Origin: Vicingus serpentipes
Lineage (GTDB): Bacteria; Bacteroidota; Bacteroidia; Flavobacteriales_E; Vicingaceae
Length of the DNA stretch: 64,000 nt
NCBI GenBank assembly: GCA_024103385.1
Contig: JAGFIT010000079.1
Span: forward strand, 61,081 to 125,080
Direction: 5' to 3'
Under the pieces are notes generated by a model. It worked only from the letters and a program-made list of their open reading frames with translations. It did no database searches and was not told the DNA's origin. Made by a program: the position numbers and the translations under genes. Positions 52,138 to 62,973 of the stretch are shown here, piece after piece. How positions within the stretch are numbered: position 1 is the stretch's first letter; each line of letters starts with the position of its first letter.

Positions 52138-53628
52138 ATGAGCAATCCATTAAAAAAATTAGCAGGACAAACGGCCATTTATGGACTTACCAGTATAGTA
52201 GGGAGACTGTTAAATTGGTTTTTAGTTCCTGTATATTTAGGAATCGCTAAATTTACTACTGATCAATATGGAATTATAACGGAGATGTACTCTTATGTGG
52301 CATTTTTGGTCGTATTTTTAACCTATGGTATGGAAACTGCTTTTTTTCGATTTTCTACCCAAGAAGGGCATGACAAAAAACGAGTTTATTCCACCATTAT
52401 TTATTCTTTAGTTACTACCTCATTTTTATTCATTGCAGCAGCTTTTTTGTTTGATCAATCCATTGCCAATTGGTTGAAATACCCAAACAATACAGAGTTT
52501 GTTACTTGGTTTGCTTTAATAGTAGGCTTAGATGCGATATCATCTATCCCAATGGCAAAACTGAGAGCAGAAAATAAACCAGTAAAATTTGCAGGAATCA
52601 ATTTTGCGAATATTATGGTCAACATAGGCTTAAATTTATTTTTCTTAGCCTATTGTTTACCACTATTTAAATCTGGAGAGACAAACTGGTTAATCAATAC
52701 CTTTTATAATCCGGAGATAGGTGTTGGTTATGTTTTTATTTCCAACTTAGTGGCAAGTGGGGTGAAATTTCTGTTATTACTACCAGGGATGTTGGAAGCT
52801 CGGTATGGATTTGAATTTTTATTGTTAAAGAAGATGTTTATTTATGCTTTACCGCTTTTAATTTTTGGGCTAGCAGGAATTGTGAATGAAACGATTGATA
52901 GAATAATGCTGAAACAAATGTTGTTTAGTGTTTTAAGGGAAAAAGAAACCCTCTCTCAATTAGGGATTTATGGAGCTTGTTATAAGGTGTCAATAATCAT
53001 TACCCTTTTTATCCAAGCATTTCGATATGCAGCAGAACCTTTTTTCTTTGCACAAGAAAAAGAAAAAGATGCTAAAGAGATATACGCTAAAGTGATGACT
53101 TATTTTGTTGTTGTGTGTGCTACTATTTTTTTAAGTGTAATGTTGTTTATCGATGTGGTTAAATACTTTATTCCAAATGAGGCTTTTTGGGTTGGATTAA
53201 AGGTAGTTCCTATATTATTATCCGCAAATATTTGTTTAGGAATATATTACAATCAATCCATCTGGTATAAACTAAGTGGAAAAACAAAATATGGGGCCTA
53301 CATTGGTGTTGTTGGAGCTGTTATTACGGTTGTTCTAAATTTTATATGGATTCCTAAATTTGGCTATATGGGTTCTGCATGGGCTACTCTAATTTGTTAC
53401 GCATCGATGATGTTTTTATCATTTATTTTAAGTCGCAAACATTACCCTATTAAATACGATTTACCAAAAGTGTTTTTTTACTTAGGATTAGCTGTAGGGA
53501 TATATTTTCTTTCTATACAAATAGCACTTCCAGTAGGAGTGGAAAAATATGGGGCACATACACTTATTATTATAGGTTTTTTAGCGGTAGCTTACTTCCT
53601 CGAAAGACCAAAAAAAGTGGTAATTTAG
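52138..53628 (+). CDS. Polysaccharide flippase (MATE/MVF superfamily, Wzx-like)
   Basis: This 496-residue protein has 12-14 hydrophobic helices. It starts MSNPLKKLAGQTAIYGLTSIVGRLLNWFLVPVYLG, the usual beginning of Bacteroidota oligosaccharide flippases, and ends near 490. It should move lipid-linked oligosaccharides or a related envelope precursor across the inner membrane. No polysaccharide locus surrounds it, so the substrate is unknown. Confidence 0.9.
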   Translation: MSNPLKKLAGQTAIYGLTSIVGRLLNWFLVPVYLGIAKFTTDQYGIITEMYSYVAFLVVFLTYGMETAFFRFSTQEGHDKKRVYSTIIYSLVTTSFLFIAAAFLFDQSIANWLKYPNNTEFVTWFALIVGLDAISSIPMAKLRAENKPVKFAGINFANIMVNIGLNLFFLAYCLPLFKSGETNWLINTFYNPEIGVGYVFISNLVASGVKFLLLLPGMLEARYGFEFLLLKKMFIYALPLLIFGLAGIVNETIDRIMLKQMLFSVLREKETLSQLGIYGACYKVSIIITLFIQAFRYAAEPFFFAQEKEKDAKEIYAKVMTYFVVVCATIFLSVMLFIDVVKYFIPNEAFWVGLKVVPILLSANICLGIYYNQSIWYKLSGKTKYGAYIGVVGAVITVVLNFIWIPKFGYMGSAWATLICYASMMFLSFILSRKHYPIKYDLPKVFFYLGLAVGIYFLSIQIALPVGVEKYGAHTLIIIGFLAVAYFLERPKKVVI

Positions 53629-53722
53629 TGCCTCAATAAAAAGTAGAAAAGTTCATAAAGAGGAAGGTTAAATATATAACATCATGAATTTTGTAAACTT
53701 TATAAATTTTTAACGGCAAAAA

Positions 53723-54157
53723 ATGAAAATAAAAATAGTAAATAAATCAAATCACCCGCTACCAGAATATGCTACAACATCTTCTGCAGGAGTTGATTTA
53801 AGAGCAAATTTGGTGGAGTCAATCACATTAAAGCCACTAGAAAGAACGCTAGTGAAAACAGGGTTGTATATTGAGTTACCTCATAAATATGAAGCACAGG
53901 TAAGACCTAGAAGTGGATTGGCTTTAAAACATGGAATTACTGTTTTAAATACTCCAGGGACTATTGATGCTGATTACAGAGGAGAAATAGGTGTGATTTT
54001 GGTAAACCTTTCTAGTGAAGAATTTACTATTGAAAATGGAGAAAGAGTTGCTCAATTAGTAATAGCCAAACATAAACAAGCCGAGTGGGTTTTAGTAGAA
54101 GAACTTTCTGATACGGAAAGAGGAGCTGGAGGCTTTGGAAGTACAGGGAAAAAATAA
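53723..54157 (+). CDS. dut: Deoxyuridine triphosphatase
   Basis: The 144-residue homotrimeric dUTPase hydrolyses dUTP to dUMP. All five motifs are visible: [53 protein letters not shown] and the C-terminal [11 protein letters not shown]. It leads the envelope-protein run, a recurring order in this phylum. Confidence 0.97.
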   Translation: MKIKIVNKSNHPLPEYATTSSAGVDLRANLVESITLKPLERTLVKTGLYIELPHKYEAQVRPRSGLALKHGITVLNTPGTIDADYRGEIGVILVNLSSEEFTIENGERVAQLVIAKHKQAEWVLVEELSDTERGAGGFGSTGKK

Positions 54158-54221
54158 TTAAATAATTATTTAATGTAGCAATTGTTTAATTGTTGCATCT
54201 TCAAATTATTATATTAACAAG

Positions 54222-55223
54222 ATGAAAATAATAGTACCAATGGCAGGGAGAGGTTCGCGTTTAAGACCTCACACCCTTACAATTCCTAAACCGTTAATTC
54301 CTGTTGCAGGAAAACCGATTGTGCAGCGGTTGGTAGAAGACATTACTAAAGTTTGTGGGGAGTCTGTGGATGAAATCGCTTTTATTATTGGTGATTTTGG
54401 TGAAGAAGTAGAAAAAGACTTAATAGCGGTAGCCCAAAATTTAGGAGCTAAAGGAAGTATTTACTATCAAGAAGAAGCCTTAGGGACAGCCCATGCCATC
54501 CTTTGTGCTAAAGAAAGTTTAAAAGGAAATGTGGTAGTGGCTTTTGCTGATACTTTATTTAGAGCAGACTTTACATTAGATAGTAGTGCTGATGGAATTA
54601 TTTGGGTAAATCAAATTGACGATCCAAGTGCTTTTGGGGTCGTAAAATTAAATCAAGATAATGTTATCACCGATTTCGTAGAAAAACCTAAAGAGTTTGT
54701 ATCAGATTTAGCAATTATTGGAATTTATTATTTTAAAGATGGAGCGTATCTTAAAAACGAATTACAGTATTTAATTGATAATAACATTACAGATAAGGGG
54801 GAATTCCAATTAACAGACGCACTAGAAAACATGAAAAAGAAAGGAACAAAATTTGTTCCAGGTAAAGTAAATGAATGGTTAGATTGTGGAAATTACAAAG
54901 CGACAGTATATACCAATCAGCGTGTTTTAGAGTTTGTCAAAGATGAAGAAAATATAGATAGATCACTAAAAAAAGAGAACACAATAATTATTGAACCGTG
55001 TTTTATAGGTAAAAATGTAGAGATTAAAAATTCAGTGATCGGGCCACATGTTTCTATAGGAGAAAATACGGTAATTAAAAACTCTATAGTTTCTAACTCT
55101 ATCATTCAAACCAATTCTCTGATACGATCTTCTAACATTAAAAACTCAATGGTAGGAAACTATGCTAATGTTAAAGGAACTGTTCAAGAGTTGAGTGTTG
55201 GCGATTATAATGAAATAGGTTAA
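54222..55223 (+). CDS. Sugar-1-phosphate nucleotidyltransferase
   Basis: This 333-residue protein has the GT-A nucleotidyltransferase motif IVPMAGRGSRLRPHTLTIPKPLIPVAGKPI, then DDPSAFGVV and VEKPKE. A C-terminal left-handed beta-helix of hexapeptides (IIEPCFIGKNVEIKNSVIGPHVSIGENTVI) follows. It belongs to the RmlA/GlmU-like group and makes an NDP-sugar; which sugar is open. The end overlaps the TPR lipoprotein start by one base. Confidence 0.9.
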   Translation: MKIIVPMAGRGSRLRPHTLTIPKPLIPVAGKPIVQRLVEDITKVCGESVDEIAFIIGDFGEEVEKDLIAVAQNLGAKGSIYYQEEALGTAHAILCAKESLKGNVVVAFADTLFRADFTLDSSADGIIWVNQIDDPSAFGVVKLNQDNVITDFVEKPKEFVSDLAIIGIYYFKDGAYLKNELQYLIDNNITDKGEFQLTDALENMKKKGTKFVPGKVNEWLDCGNYKATVYTNQRVLEFVKDEENIDRSLKKENTIIIEPCFIGKNVEIKNSVIGPHVSIGENTVIKNSIVSNSIIQTNSLIRSSNIKNSMVGNYANVKGTVQELSVGDYNEIG

Positions 55224-56974
55224 TGAGGCACAAGTATTCCATATTATTATTTTTATCGTTATTTTTTATAGCATGTTCCAGCAATAAAGAGACGGCTAAG
55301 GTTAATTCGGTAGAAAAAACCAATCAAAAAACAGTAGCGGATTTACCTGAAAAAGAACAAATAGAATTTAACTTTTTATTTCTTAATGCCAGTAAAGAAC
55401 GAATATTAGGAAATTATGAAGTGGCAGCCAACCTATTTAATCAGTGTATTCAAATGGCAGGAAAAGAACCAGCCCCTTATTATGAGTTGGCCAATATTTT
55501 TGATTTGGCTAAAAGTTCAGAATTGTTTTTAGAATATGCAGAGAAAGCAGTAAAACTAGATGGAGAAAATTATTGGTATAAAATTTTGTATGCACATGCA
55601 TTACAAAATAGTGGAAATATGGAGAAAGCCATTGTTCAATATGAAGAGTTAATTCAGACAACCCCTGAAAATATTGATTTGTATTATGATTTGGCAAGTA
55701 TGCAGTTGTATTCTAAACAATACAAAGATGCGATAGAAAGCTTAAATAAAATTGAGCAAAAAATGGGAGTTTCAGAAGAATTAACTTTACAAAAAGTAAA
55801 AGTTTATGTAAAACTCAATGACTTAGAAAAAGCAGCCAAAGAAATAGAAAAATTAATCCTCTTTTACCCCAATGAAATGCGTTATAGAGGAGAGTTAGCC
55901 GATTTATATATGGCTAACAATTTACCAGAAAAAGCATTTGAGGTACTAGAGAAAATATTAGAAGTTGATCCCAATAATCCTTATGCAAATTTATCATTGT
56001 ACGATTATTATAAAAATAAAGGGCAAAATGAAGAAGCTTTTCAGGCAGTAAAAAAAGCGTTTCAAAGTCCAGAGTTGGGGATTGATGCTAAAATGCAAAT
56101 CCTATTGTCGTATTACTCTGCTACAGAATCAGATAATTCATTAAAGAAAGAAGCCTTTGAATTGAATAAAGTATTAATAGAGACTCACCCAAATGACGCT
56201 AAATCATATACCATTTATGCTGATTTCCTTTATCGAGAAAAAAAACTGGAAGGAGCAAAAGAAAACTATTTAAAAGCAATAGAACATGACAACTCTAAAT
56301 TTGCCATTTGGAGTCAATTAATATTAATAGAATCAGAACTCCAAGACCAAGAAAGTATTATGCGTGATAGCAAAAGAGCGATTGATTTGTTTCCTAATCA
56401 ACCTATCTTTTACTTTTTTTATGGAGCGACAAATCTTCAGAAAAAAAATTACAAAGAGGCAGTAGATTATTTACTTATAGGGAAAGATTATGTATTGGAT
56501 AACCCGCCTCTGCTAGCACAATTTTATGCTAGTTTAGGAGATGCTTATAATGGATTAAAAGAATATGTAAAATCAGATGAAGTTTACGAAAAAGCCTTAA
56601 AAATAGAACCTAAAAACATTTATGTTTTAAATAACTACAGTTATTATTTGTCGTTAAGGGGAGAAAAATTAGAAAGGGCAGAACAACTTTCGGGGTTGTG
56701 TAATGAAATAGAGCCCGACCAGTCTAATTATCAAGATACCTATGCATGGATTTTATACAAGCAAGGAAAGTTTGTTCAGGCAAGAGACTGGTTAGAAAAA
56801 GCGTTGAAAAATGGAGGGGGTAATAATGCTGTGATTATAGAGCATTTGGGAGATGTTTATGCTCAATTGAAAGATCTAGATAAAGCACTTGAATTATGGA
56901 TTAAAGCGAAAGGAGTAGGAGAAGGAACAGAGCTCTTGGATAAAAAAATTGCGGATAAGCAACTTTATGAATAA
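55223..56974 (+). CDS. TPR-repeat lipoprotein
   Basis: This 583-residue protein has a lipoprotein signal (MRHKYSILLFLSLFFIACSS; lipobox Cys about 18). It is built of about 14 TPR units, for example NYEVAANLFNQCIQMAGKEPAPYYELANIF and YVKSDEVYEKALKIEPKNIYVLNNYSYYL. It probably scaffolds an outer-membrane assembly. In this phylum such a gene commonly sits with dut, DUF4292 and EnvC-like genes. Confidence 0.88.
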   Translation: MRHKYSILLFLSLFFIACSSNKETAKVNSVEKTNQKTVADLPEKEQIEFNFLFLNASKERILGNYEVAANLFNQCIQMAGKEPAPYYELANIFDLAKSSELFLEYAEKAVKLDGENYWYKILYAHALQNSGNMEKAIVQYEELIQTTPENIDLYYDLASMQLYSKQYKDAIESLNKIEQKMGVSEELTLQKVKVYVKLNDLEKAAKEIEKLILFYPNEMRYRGELADLYMANNLPEKAFEVLEKILEVDPNNPYANLSLYDYYKNKGQNEEAFQAVKKAFQSPELGIDAKMQILLSYYSATESDNSLKKEAFELNKVLIETHPNDAKSYTIYADFLYREKKLEGAKENYLKAIEHDNSKFAIWSQLILIESELQDQESIMRDSKRAIDLFPNQPIFYFFYGATNLQKKNYKEAVDYLLIGKDYVLDNPPLLAQFYASLGDAYNGLKEYVKSDEVYEKALKIEPKNIYVLNNYSYYLSLRGEKLERAEQLSGLCNEIEPDQSNYQDTYAWILYKQGKFVQARDWLEKALKNGGGNNAVIIEHLGDVYAQLKDLDKALELWIKAKGVGEGTELLDKKIADKQLYE

Positions 56975-57800
56975 TGTAAGGTATACATACGTTCTTCTCT
57001 TGGTCTTAATAGGAGGTTTTTATAGTTCATGTAAAGTGCAGGAAAATAAGGTTAAGGTTAAAATAAATCATCGTTCAACTAAGTTTTTAGTGAATGAGTT
57101 GATGGAAAAAGAATTTAAGTTTAACACCCTTTCAGGTAAAGCATCTGTTTCTTTCGATAATGGTAAAAAAACAGGGTTTAAGGCACATTTAAGAATCCAA
57201 AAAGATAGTGCCATATGGATATCGGTTACCCCATTATTAGGGATTGAAATGGCGAGAGTATTGATAACAAAAGATACAGTTAAGTTGATGAATAGAAATG
57301 ACGGAGAGTATTTTATTGGTGATTTTGACTACCTTAATAAACTGTTTGGGGCAGACATAGATTACCAAATGCTAGAGGCATTATTGGTAGGAAACAGTTT
57401 AGATTTTGAACAAAATGAAAAGATAAGATCATCAATAGATAGAAAAAAAGATACCTACTACTTAAGCACAGAAAAGAAAAGAAAAGTACGGAAGGAAATA
57501 AAAAAAGATAGGAATAGAATTAAGGAACAAACACAAGTATTATGGATTGATCCGATAACGTATAAGATTACTGAATTACTTCTTTCTTCTCCAGAAAGTA
57601 ATCAGTCGCTAAATTGTATGTTTTCTAATTATGAGAAAGTAAGTATGGCTGAAGAACAATTATTTCCTCATTCGTTATACTTTAAAATAGAGTCCACGAC
57701 ACCTTCTATAATAGAGGTTTCTTATTCTAAAATAGCTGTGGGAAAAGAACTTTCATTTCCATTTAATATTCCAGAAAAATATGAGCAAATTAAAAAGTAA
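56967..57800 (+). CDS. DUF4292 lipoprotein (LolB-like)
   Basis: This 277-residue protein runs from the ATG at 56967 with lipobox FYSSC. The family, DUF4292, has an LolA/LolB-like half-barrel look: FNTLSGKASVSFDNGKKTGFKAHLRIQKDSAIWISVTPLLGIEMARVLITKDTVKLMNR. A lipid or lipoprotein-handling role is suggested by fold resemblance only. It overlaps the TPR gene by 8 bases and the EnvC-like gene by 20. Confidence 0.85.
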   Translation: MNNVRYTYVLLLVLIGGFYSSCKVQENKVKVKINHRSTKFLVNELMEKEFKFNTLSGKASVSFDNGKKTGFKAHLRIQKDSAIWISVTPLLGIEMARVLITKDTVKLMNRNDGEYFIGDFDYLNKLFGADIDYQMLEALLVGNSLDFEQNEKIRSSIDRKKDTYYLSTEKKRKVRKEIKKDRNRIKEQTQVLWIDPITYKITELLLSSPESNQSLNCMFSNYEKVSMAEEQLFPHSLYFKIESTTPSIIEVSYSKIAVGKELSFPFNIPEKYEQIKK

Positions 57801-59007
57801 ATATCTTGCTTTCTTTTGCGTTATTGGGATGGTTCTTGTTTCCTTAACTCTTCATGCTCAATCTAAAACGGAGTTGGAGAAAAAGAAAAAGCAGCTTCAA
57901 CAAGAAATTAGTTTAACCAATAAGTTGTTGAATGAAACGAAGAAAAATAAAGAATTATCTGTAGATGAATTGTTGAAATTAAGGAGTAAAATTAATGCCC
58001 GTGTGGATTTAATTTCTACCATGAATGCAGAAATTAGAATAATTAACAAAGAAATTAATGCTATTGAAAAAAACATTAACGAGTTAGAAAATGAAATAGA
58101 ACGGTTAAAGAAGGAATACGCAAAAATTATTTACTATGCATTTAAGCACCGTAACACTTATGATAAAATAATGTTTGTTTTTGCAGCAAAAGATATTAAC
58201 CAAGCCTATAAACGGTTAAAATATATTCAGCAATATACTGAATATAGAAAATCACAGGCAAAAGCGATTGTAGATAGTCAAGTGAATTTAAAGAAAAAGA
58301 TAGAAGAATTAAATAAAGTAAAACAAGAAAACTCGGCTTTAATATCATTGCAGGAACAAGAAAAACAACAACTTTCTATTGAAAAATCAGAGCAGGAAGG
58401 TGTGGTAAAAAAGCTACAAGGGCAGGAGCAGGAGTTAAAAAATAAGTTGAAAAAGAAAGAAGAAGCAAAACATAAATTACAAAAGGCAATAGAACGAATA
58501 ATAGCAGAAGAAATTCGTAAAGCGAGAGAGGCGGCAAAAAAATCAGGAACAACGTCTGTTGGTTTTCCAATGACAGCTGAAGCTAAAAAGTTATCCAATT
58601 CGTTTGCTGCCAATAAAGGAAAGTTACCATGGCCTGTTGTTAAGGGAATAATTACTGCGAGATTTGGTCAACACCCTCATCCTGTCTTAACAGGAATTGT
58701 TGTCAATAATAATGGGATTGATATAAGTACCACAAAAGGAGCTACTGCTAGAGCTATTTTTGATGGAGAAGTAAGTTCTGTTGCAATCATTCCTGGAGAG
58801 GGTAAAGTGGTAATGGTAAGGCATGGAGAATATCTGAGTGTTTATTCTTATATGAATGAAGTTTTTGTAAGCAAAGGAGATAAAATAACGACTAAACAAG
58901 AGTTAGGCGTTTTAGTTAATGAATCGGGCAAGAATAAGACATTGGTTCATATCGAAATTTGGAAAGGAATGACCAAGCTGAATCCTGAATATTGGATTTT
59001 TAGATAA
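57781..59007 (+). CDS. EnvC-like murein hydrolase activator
   Basis: This 408-residue protein has a signal peptide, a long coiled coil (about 25-250, EKKKKQLQQEISLTNKLL...) and a LytM domain (about 290-408). The LytM site is degenerate: the first zinc His of HxxxD is Asn (NNNGIDIST), and of the HxH only one His remains (LVHIEIW). It should therefore activate an amidase rather than cut peptidoglycan, as E. coli EnvC does. Overlaps the DUF4292 gene. Confidence 0.92.
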   Translation: MSKLKSKYLAFFCVIGMVLVSLTLHAQSKTELEKKKKQLQQEISLTNKLLNETKKNKELSVDELLKLRSKINARVDLISTMNAEIRIINKEINAIEKNINELENEIERLKKEYAKIIYYAFKHRNTYDKIMFVFAAKDINQAYKRLKYIQQYTEYRKSQAKAIVDSQVNLKKKIEELNKVKQENSALISLQEQEKQQLSIEKSEQEGVVKKLQGQEQELKNKLKKKEEAKHKLQKAIERIIAEEIRKAREAAKKSGTTSVGFPMTAEAKKLSNSFAANKGKLPWPVVKGIITARFGQHPHPVLTGIVVNNNGIDISTTKGATARAIFDGEVSSVAIIPGEGKVVMVRHGEYLSVYSYMNEVFVSKGDKITTKQELGVLVNESGKNKTLVHIEIWKGMTKLNPEYWIFR

Positions 59008-59357
59008 CCAAATTTAGGAAGCGAGTTTTTCAAAAACGTGTAACAATTTAACAAAAAACAATTGAAAAAACTAATCACTTTCTCAGTAAGTGGAATATCT
59101 TCCTTTATTGCTGCAGAAACCTCTTTGCAGTCAAGAGTTTAAAATAAGAATAATATTTATGCACATTTTTTTGTTGATTGCTCTTGTTGAAAACTTCGAC
59201 TGATTGTGAATTAAATTCTATTGACACGCCTGCTAATTTTCCCAATTTTTGTAGTCCACTTAGTTTCCAAAAGAAAACTTCTGGCATAAAATAATAAGAG
59301 AAAAATTGCTTAACGAAAGCATGTTCTCAAGTGTCTAACTGTGTTAAAAATAAATTT
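59008..59357. other. Intergenic region upstream of nrdB, possible decayed gene
   Basis: This AT-rich 350-base gap begins with a TAACAATTTAAC...AACAATTG repeat-like run (59041-59063). On the plus strand TTG at 59062 opens a 26-codon frame, (M)KKLITFSVSGISSFIAAETS..., ending at TAA 59140-59142. It faintly resembles the N-terminus of PAPS-reductase-like proteins. A frame fragment ending FPNFCSPLSFQKKTSGIK* lies at about 59235-59289. This may be a gene relic. I see no clear promoter or NrdR box. Confidence 0.3.
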
Positions 59358-60404
59358 ATGGAAGAGAAAATAAAAACAGAACAAGAAGTAAGTATTGAAG
59401 CAGTATTACCTAAAAATATGGTTATTGTGCATGAAGAACCTATCTTAAAAGATAATCCTAATCGTTTTGTTTTATTTCCTATTCAGCACGATGATATTTG
59501 GCAATTTTACAAAGATCAACAAGCATCAATATGGACAGCTGAAGAAATTGACTTGTCTCAAGATCTTAATGATTGGGAAAATAAATTGAATGATGATGAA
59601 AGATATTTTATAAAACATGTTTTGGCATTTTTTGCTGCTAGTGATGGTATTGTTAATGAGAATTTAGCAGAGAATTTTTTGAGTGAAGTACAATACACAG
59701 AAGCAAAATTCTTTTATGGTTTTCAGGTAATGATGGAAAATGTTCATTCAGAAACCTATTCCTTATTAATTGATACATACATTAAAGATTCCAAAGAAAA
59801 AGACTATTTATTTAATGCTATTGAAACTTTTCCTCCTGTTCGAAAAAAAGCAGACTGGGCATTAAAGTGGATAGATAATGGTAGTTACGCTGAAAGATTA
59901 ATCGCTTTTGCTGCTGTGGAAGGAATTTTCTTTTCAGGAAGTTTTTGTTCTATTTTTTGGTTGAAGAAAAGAGGATTAATGCCAGGATTAACATTTTCTA
60001 ATGAATTGATATCTAGAGATGAAGGAATGCACATGGACTTTGCATGTTTATTATACAACAACCATTTGGTTAATAAAATAAGTAAAGAAAGAATCACAAA
60101 AATTATTACTGATGCAGTAACTATTGAAGCAGAGTTCGTGACAGAGTCGTTGCCAGTTAAATTAATTGGCATGAATGCAGATTTAATGAATCAATACATT
60201 GAATTTGTTGCAGATAGATTACTTGTTCAATTAGAATGTGAGAAAGTGTATAACGTTTCTAATCCTTTTGATTTTATGGATATGATTTCTCTACAAGGGA
60301 AAACGAATTTCTTTGAAAAGAGAGTAGCAGAGTATCAAAAAGCGGGAGTGAGCAACAGTACACAAGATTTGAATGAAGGATTTAGTTTAGACGAAGATTT
60401 TTAA
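59358..60404 (+). CDS. nrdB: Class Ia ribonucleotide reductase beta subunit
   Basis: NrdB holds the di-iron tyrosyl radical cofactor. From the ATG at 59358 the protein has 348 residues; an in-frame upstream start lacks family sequence. Iron ligands are visible in [11 protein letters not shown] (Glu, His; the Tyr at E. coli position 122 is present), [11 protein letters not shown] (Glu) and [12 protein letters not shown] (Glu, His). It lies 31 bases upstream of nrdA in one operon, the order nrdB-nrdA. Confidence 0.95.
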   Translation: MEEKIKTEQEVSIEAVLPKNMVIVHEEPILKDNPNRFVLFPIQHDDIWQFYKDQQASIWTAEEIDLSQDLNDWENKLNDDERYFIKHVLAFFAASDGIVNENLAENFLSEVQYTEAKFFYGFQVMMENVHSETYSLLIDTYIKDSKEKDYLFNAIETFPPVRKKADWALKWIDNGSYAERLIAFAAVEGIFFSGSFCSIFWLKKRGLMPGLTFSNELISRDEGMHMDFACLLYNNHLVNKISKERITKIITDAVTIEAEFVTESLPVKLIGMNADLMNQYIEFVADRLLVQLECEKVYNVSNPFDFMDMISLQGKTNFFEKRVAEYQKAGVSNSTQDLNEGFSLDEDF

Positions 60405-60435
60405 TAACCACCACACCTAAAACAAGAAACTAATC

Positions 60436-62799
60436 ATGTTTGTAAAGAAAAGAGATGGAAGAACTGAAGCTGTTCAGTTTGATAAAATTACAGCCCGTAT
60501 TAAAAAACTATGTTACGGACTAAATAGCTTAGTAGATCCTACAAAAGTAGCTATAAAAGTTATTGAAGGATTGTATGATGGAGTAACTACTTCCGAATTA
60601 GATAATTTAGCTGCTGAGGTAGCAGCAACAATGACGGTTCAACATCCTGATTTTGCTTTGTTAGCATCAAGAATTTCCGTTTCTAACCTGCACAAAAGCA
60701 CAGACAAAGTGTTTTCTTCTACTATGGAAAAACTATATAATTATGTTGATCCAAAAACAGATGAAAAAGCACCACTTTTGGCAGATGATGTTTATGAGAT
60801 TATTAAAAATAATGCTGAAAAATTAGACTCATCTATCATATATGATAGAGATTTTAATTATGATTATTTTGGATTTAAAACATTGGAAAGAGCTTACTTG
60901 TTAAGGATAGATGGGGAGGTTGCAGAACGCCCACAGCACATGTTAATGCGTGTAGCTATAGGAATTCATAAAGAAGATGTTGAGTCAGCGATAGAAACAT
61001 ACAATTTAATGTCAGAGAAGTGGTTTACGCATGCTACACCAACATTGTTTAATGCAGGAACACCCAAGCCGCAGATGTCTTCTTGCTTTTTGTTAAGCAT
61101 GCAGGACGATAGCATTGACGGAATTTATGATACATTAAAGCAAACAGCTAAAATTTCTCAGTCAGCAGGAGGTATAGGCATTAGCATTCATAACGTTAGA
61201 GCAACAGGTTCCTATATTAAAGGAACAAATGGAACTTCTAATGGCATTGTTCCAATGCTGAAAGTATTCAATGATACTGCTCGTTATGTTGATCAAGGCG
61301 GTGGAAAAAGAAAAGGATCTTTTGCTGTTTATATAGAGCCTTGGCATGCGGATATTTTTGAGTTCTTAGATTTAAAAAAGAACCATGGAAAGGAAGAAAA
61401 TAGAGCAAGAGATTTGTTTTATGCAATGTGGACTCCTGATTTATTTATGAAACGGGTGGAAGATAATGCAGATTGGACCTTAATGTGCCCGCATGAATGC
61501 CCTGGTTTATACGATACTCACGGAAAAGAATTTGAGAAGTTATATACGAAATATGAAAATGAAGGAAAGGGAAGAAAAACAATTCCAGCGAGAGACTTGT
61601 GGAATACAATTTTAGAGTCTCAAATAGAAACAGGTACTCCATATATGTTATATAAAGATGCTTGCAATAAAAAATCTAACCAAAAGAATTTAGGGACAAT
61701 TCGTTCATCAAATTTGTGTACTGAAATTATCGAATATACCTCTAAAGATGAGGTAGCGGTTTGTAATTTAGCATCTTTAGCACTTCCCAAATTTGTAATA
61801 GATGGGAAGTTTGATCACCAAAAATTATTTGATATTACTTATGTAGTGACTAAAAATTTGAATAAGATTATAGACAATAATTATTATCCTGTTGAAGAAG
61901 CACGTAATTCAAATTTCCGACATAGGCCAATTGGTTTGGGAGTACAGGGGTTGGCTGATGCATTTATCATGTTAAGGATGCCTTTTGAATCAGATGAAGC
62001 GAAACAGTTAAATAAAGATATTTTTGAAACGCTTTATTACGCCTCTATGACGGCATCTAAAGATTTGGCGAAAAAAGAGGGTACTTATGAAAGTTATGAG
62101 GGGTCTCCAGTATCTCAAGGTATTTTTCAATATGATATGTGGGGAGTAACACCTTCTGACCGATGGGAATGGGATGTGTTGAAAGAGGAAGTAGCTAAAT
62201 ACGGTGTTAGAAATTCATTGTTATTGGCTCCTATGCCAACAGCTTCTACTTCTCAAATTTTAGGGAATAATGAATGTTTTGAGCCATATACTTCTAATAT
62301 TTATACAAGAAGAGTGTTATCAGGAGAGTTTATTGTGGTGAATAAACACTTATTAAGAGATTTAAATAAATTGGGATTATGGAATGATGAATTGAAGAAT
62401 AAAATTATGATAGAAAATGGCTCTATTCAAAATATTCCAGAAATACCTCAAAATTTAAAAGAAATATATAAAACGGTTTGGGAAATAAAACAGCGGTCAA
62501 TTATTGATATGGCGGCTGATAGAGGAGCTTACATTTGTCAATCTCAATCACTCAACTTATTTGTAGAGAGCCCCAATTTTGCTAAATTGACCTCTATGCA
62601 TTTTCATGCATGGAAGCAAGGGTTAAAAACGGGAATGTATTATTTAAGAACAAAAGCAGCCAGAGATGCTGTTAAGTTTACTGTTGATACTGAAAAGAAA
62701 TCAGCTCCACAACCAACAGCAAAAAATCTAGAGCAAGCTGCAGCAGAACTAGCCTGTTCGTTAGATAATCCTGACGATTGTGAAATGTGTTCAGGTTAA
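60436..62799 (+). CDS. nrdA: Class Ia ribonucleotide reductase alpha subunit
   Basis: NrdA reduces NDPs to dNDPs. The 787-residue protein has an N-terminal ATP-cone ([25 protein letters not shown]), which gives overall activity control by ATP/dATP. The substrate Cys is in [14 protein letters not shown], the catalytic NLCTEI contains the radical Cys, [23 protein letters not shown] follows, and the C-terminal CEMC pair delivers electrons. It is followed by a family A repeat and a terminator. Confidence 0.97.
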   Translation: MFVKKRDGRTEAVQFDKITARIKKLCYGLNSLVDPTKVAIKVIEGLYDGVTTSELDNLAAEVAATMTVQHPDFALLASRISVSNLHKSTDKVFSSTMEKLYNYVDPKTDEKAPLLADDVYEIIKNNAEKLDSSIIYDRDFNYDYFGFKTLERAYLLRIDGEVAERPQHMLMRVAIGIHKEDVESAIETYNLMSEKWFTHATPTLFNAGTPKPQMSSCFLLSMQDDSIDGIYDTLKQTAKISQSAGGIGISIHNVRATGSYIKGTNGTSNGIVPMLKVFNDTARYVDQGGGKRKGSFAVYIEPWHADIFEFLDLKKNHGKEENRARDLFYAMWTPDLFMKRVEDNADWTLMCPHECPGLYDTHGKEFEKLYTKYENEGKGRKTIPARDLWNTILESQIETGTPYMLYKDACNKKSNQKNLGTIRSSNLCTEIIEYTSKDEVAVCNLASLALPKFVIDGKFDHQKLFDITYVVTKNLNKIIDNNYYPVEEARNSNFRHRPIGLGVQGLADAFIMLRMPFESDEAKQLNKDIFETLYYASMTASKDLAKKEGTYESYEGSPVSQGIFQYDMWGVTPSDRWEWDVLKEEVAKYGVRNSLLLAPMPTASTSQILGNNECFEPYTSNIYTRRVLSGEFIVVNKHLLRDLNKLGLWNDELKNKIMIENGSIQNIPEIPQNLKEIYKTVWEIKQRSIIDMAADRGAYICQSQSLNLFVESPNFAKLTSMHFHAWKQGLKTGMYYLRTKAARDAVKFTVDTEKKSAPQPTAKNLEQAAAELACSLDNPDDCEMCSG

Positions 62800-62810
62800 A
62801 GTAACAATTT

Positions 62811-62836
62811 GTCATCCTGAGCTTGTCGAAGGATAG
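62811..62836 (+). repeat. Solo family A repeat after nrdA
   Basis: GTCATCCTGAGC...GAAGGATAG; all 26 bases are identical to 11921-11946. Confidence 0.85.
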
Positions 62837-62857
62837 AGATATAAAGACCCTTCTTTT

Positions 62858-62896
62858 AAAAGCGCCTTTAGTTTGAAAAAACGGGGCGTTTTTTTT
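62858..62896 (+). terminator. Terminator after nrdA
   Basis: CGCC...GGCG with an inner GTTT-GAAA-AAAC hairpin, followed by eight T (62889-62896). Confidence 0.65.
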
Positions 62897-62911
62897 ATGA
62901 TTTTTCATAAA

Positions 62912-62950
62912 AAAGCATCCCTTCTAGTTTATTTCTAGAAGGGATGCTTT
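62912..62950. terminator. Strong bidirectional hairpin terminator
   Basis: AAAGCATCCCTTCTAG pairs perfectly over 16 bp with CTAGAAGGGATGCTTT across a 7-base loop. It follows the stop codon of the minus-strand PKD gene and also faces nrdA. Confidence 0.88.
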
Positions 62951-62973
62951 ACTTCACAAGAGAAAGGAGGATA

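Noticed and set aside
54158..54221. GCAATTG...AATTGTTGC hairpin before the nucleotidyltransferase as a terminator
   Set aside because: The stem is short and AT-rich with no T run; the gene order here suggests co-transcription with dut.
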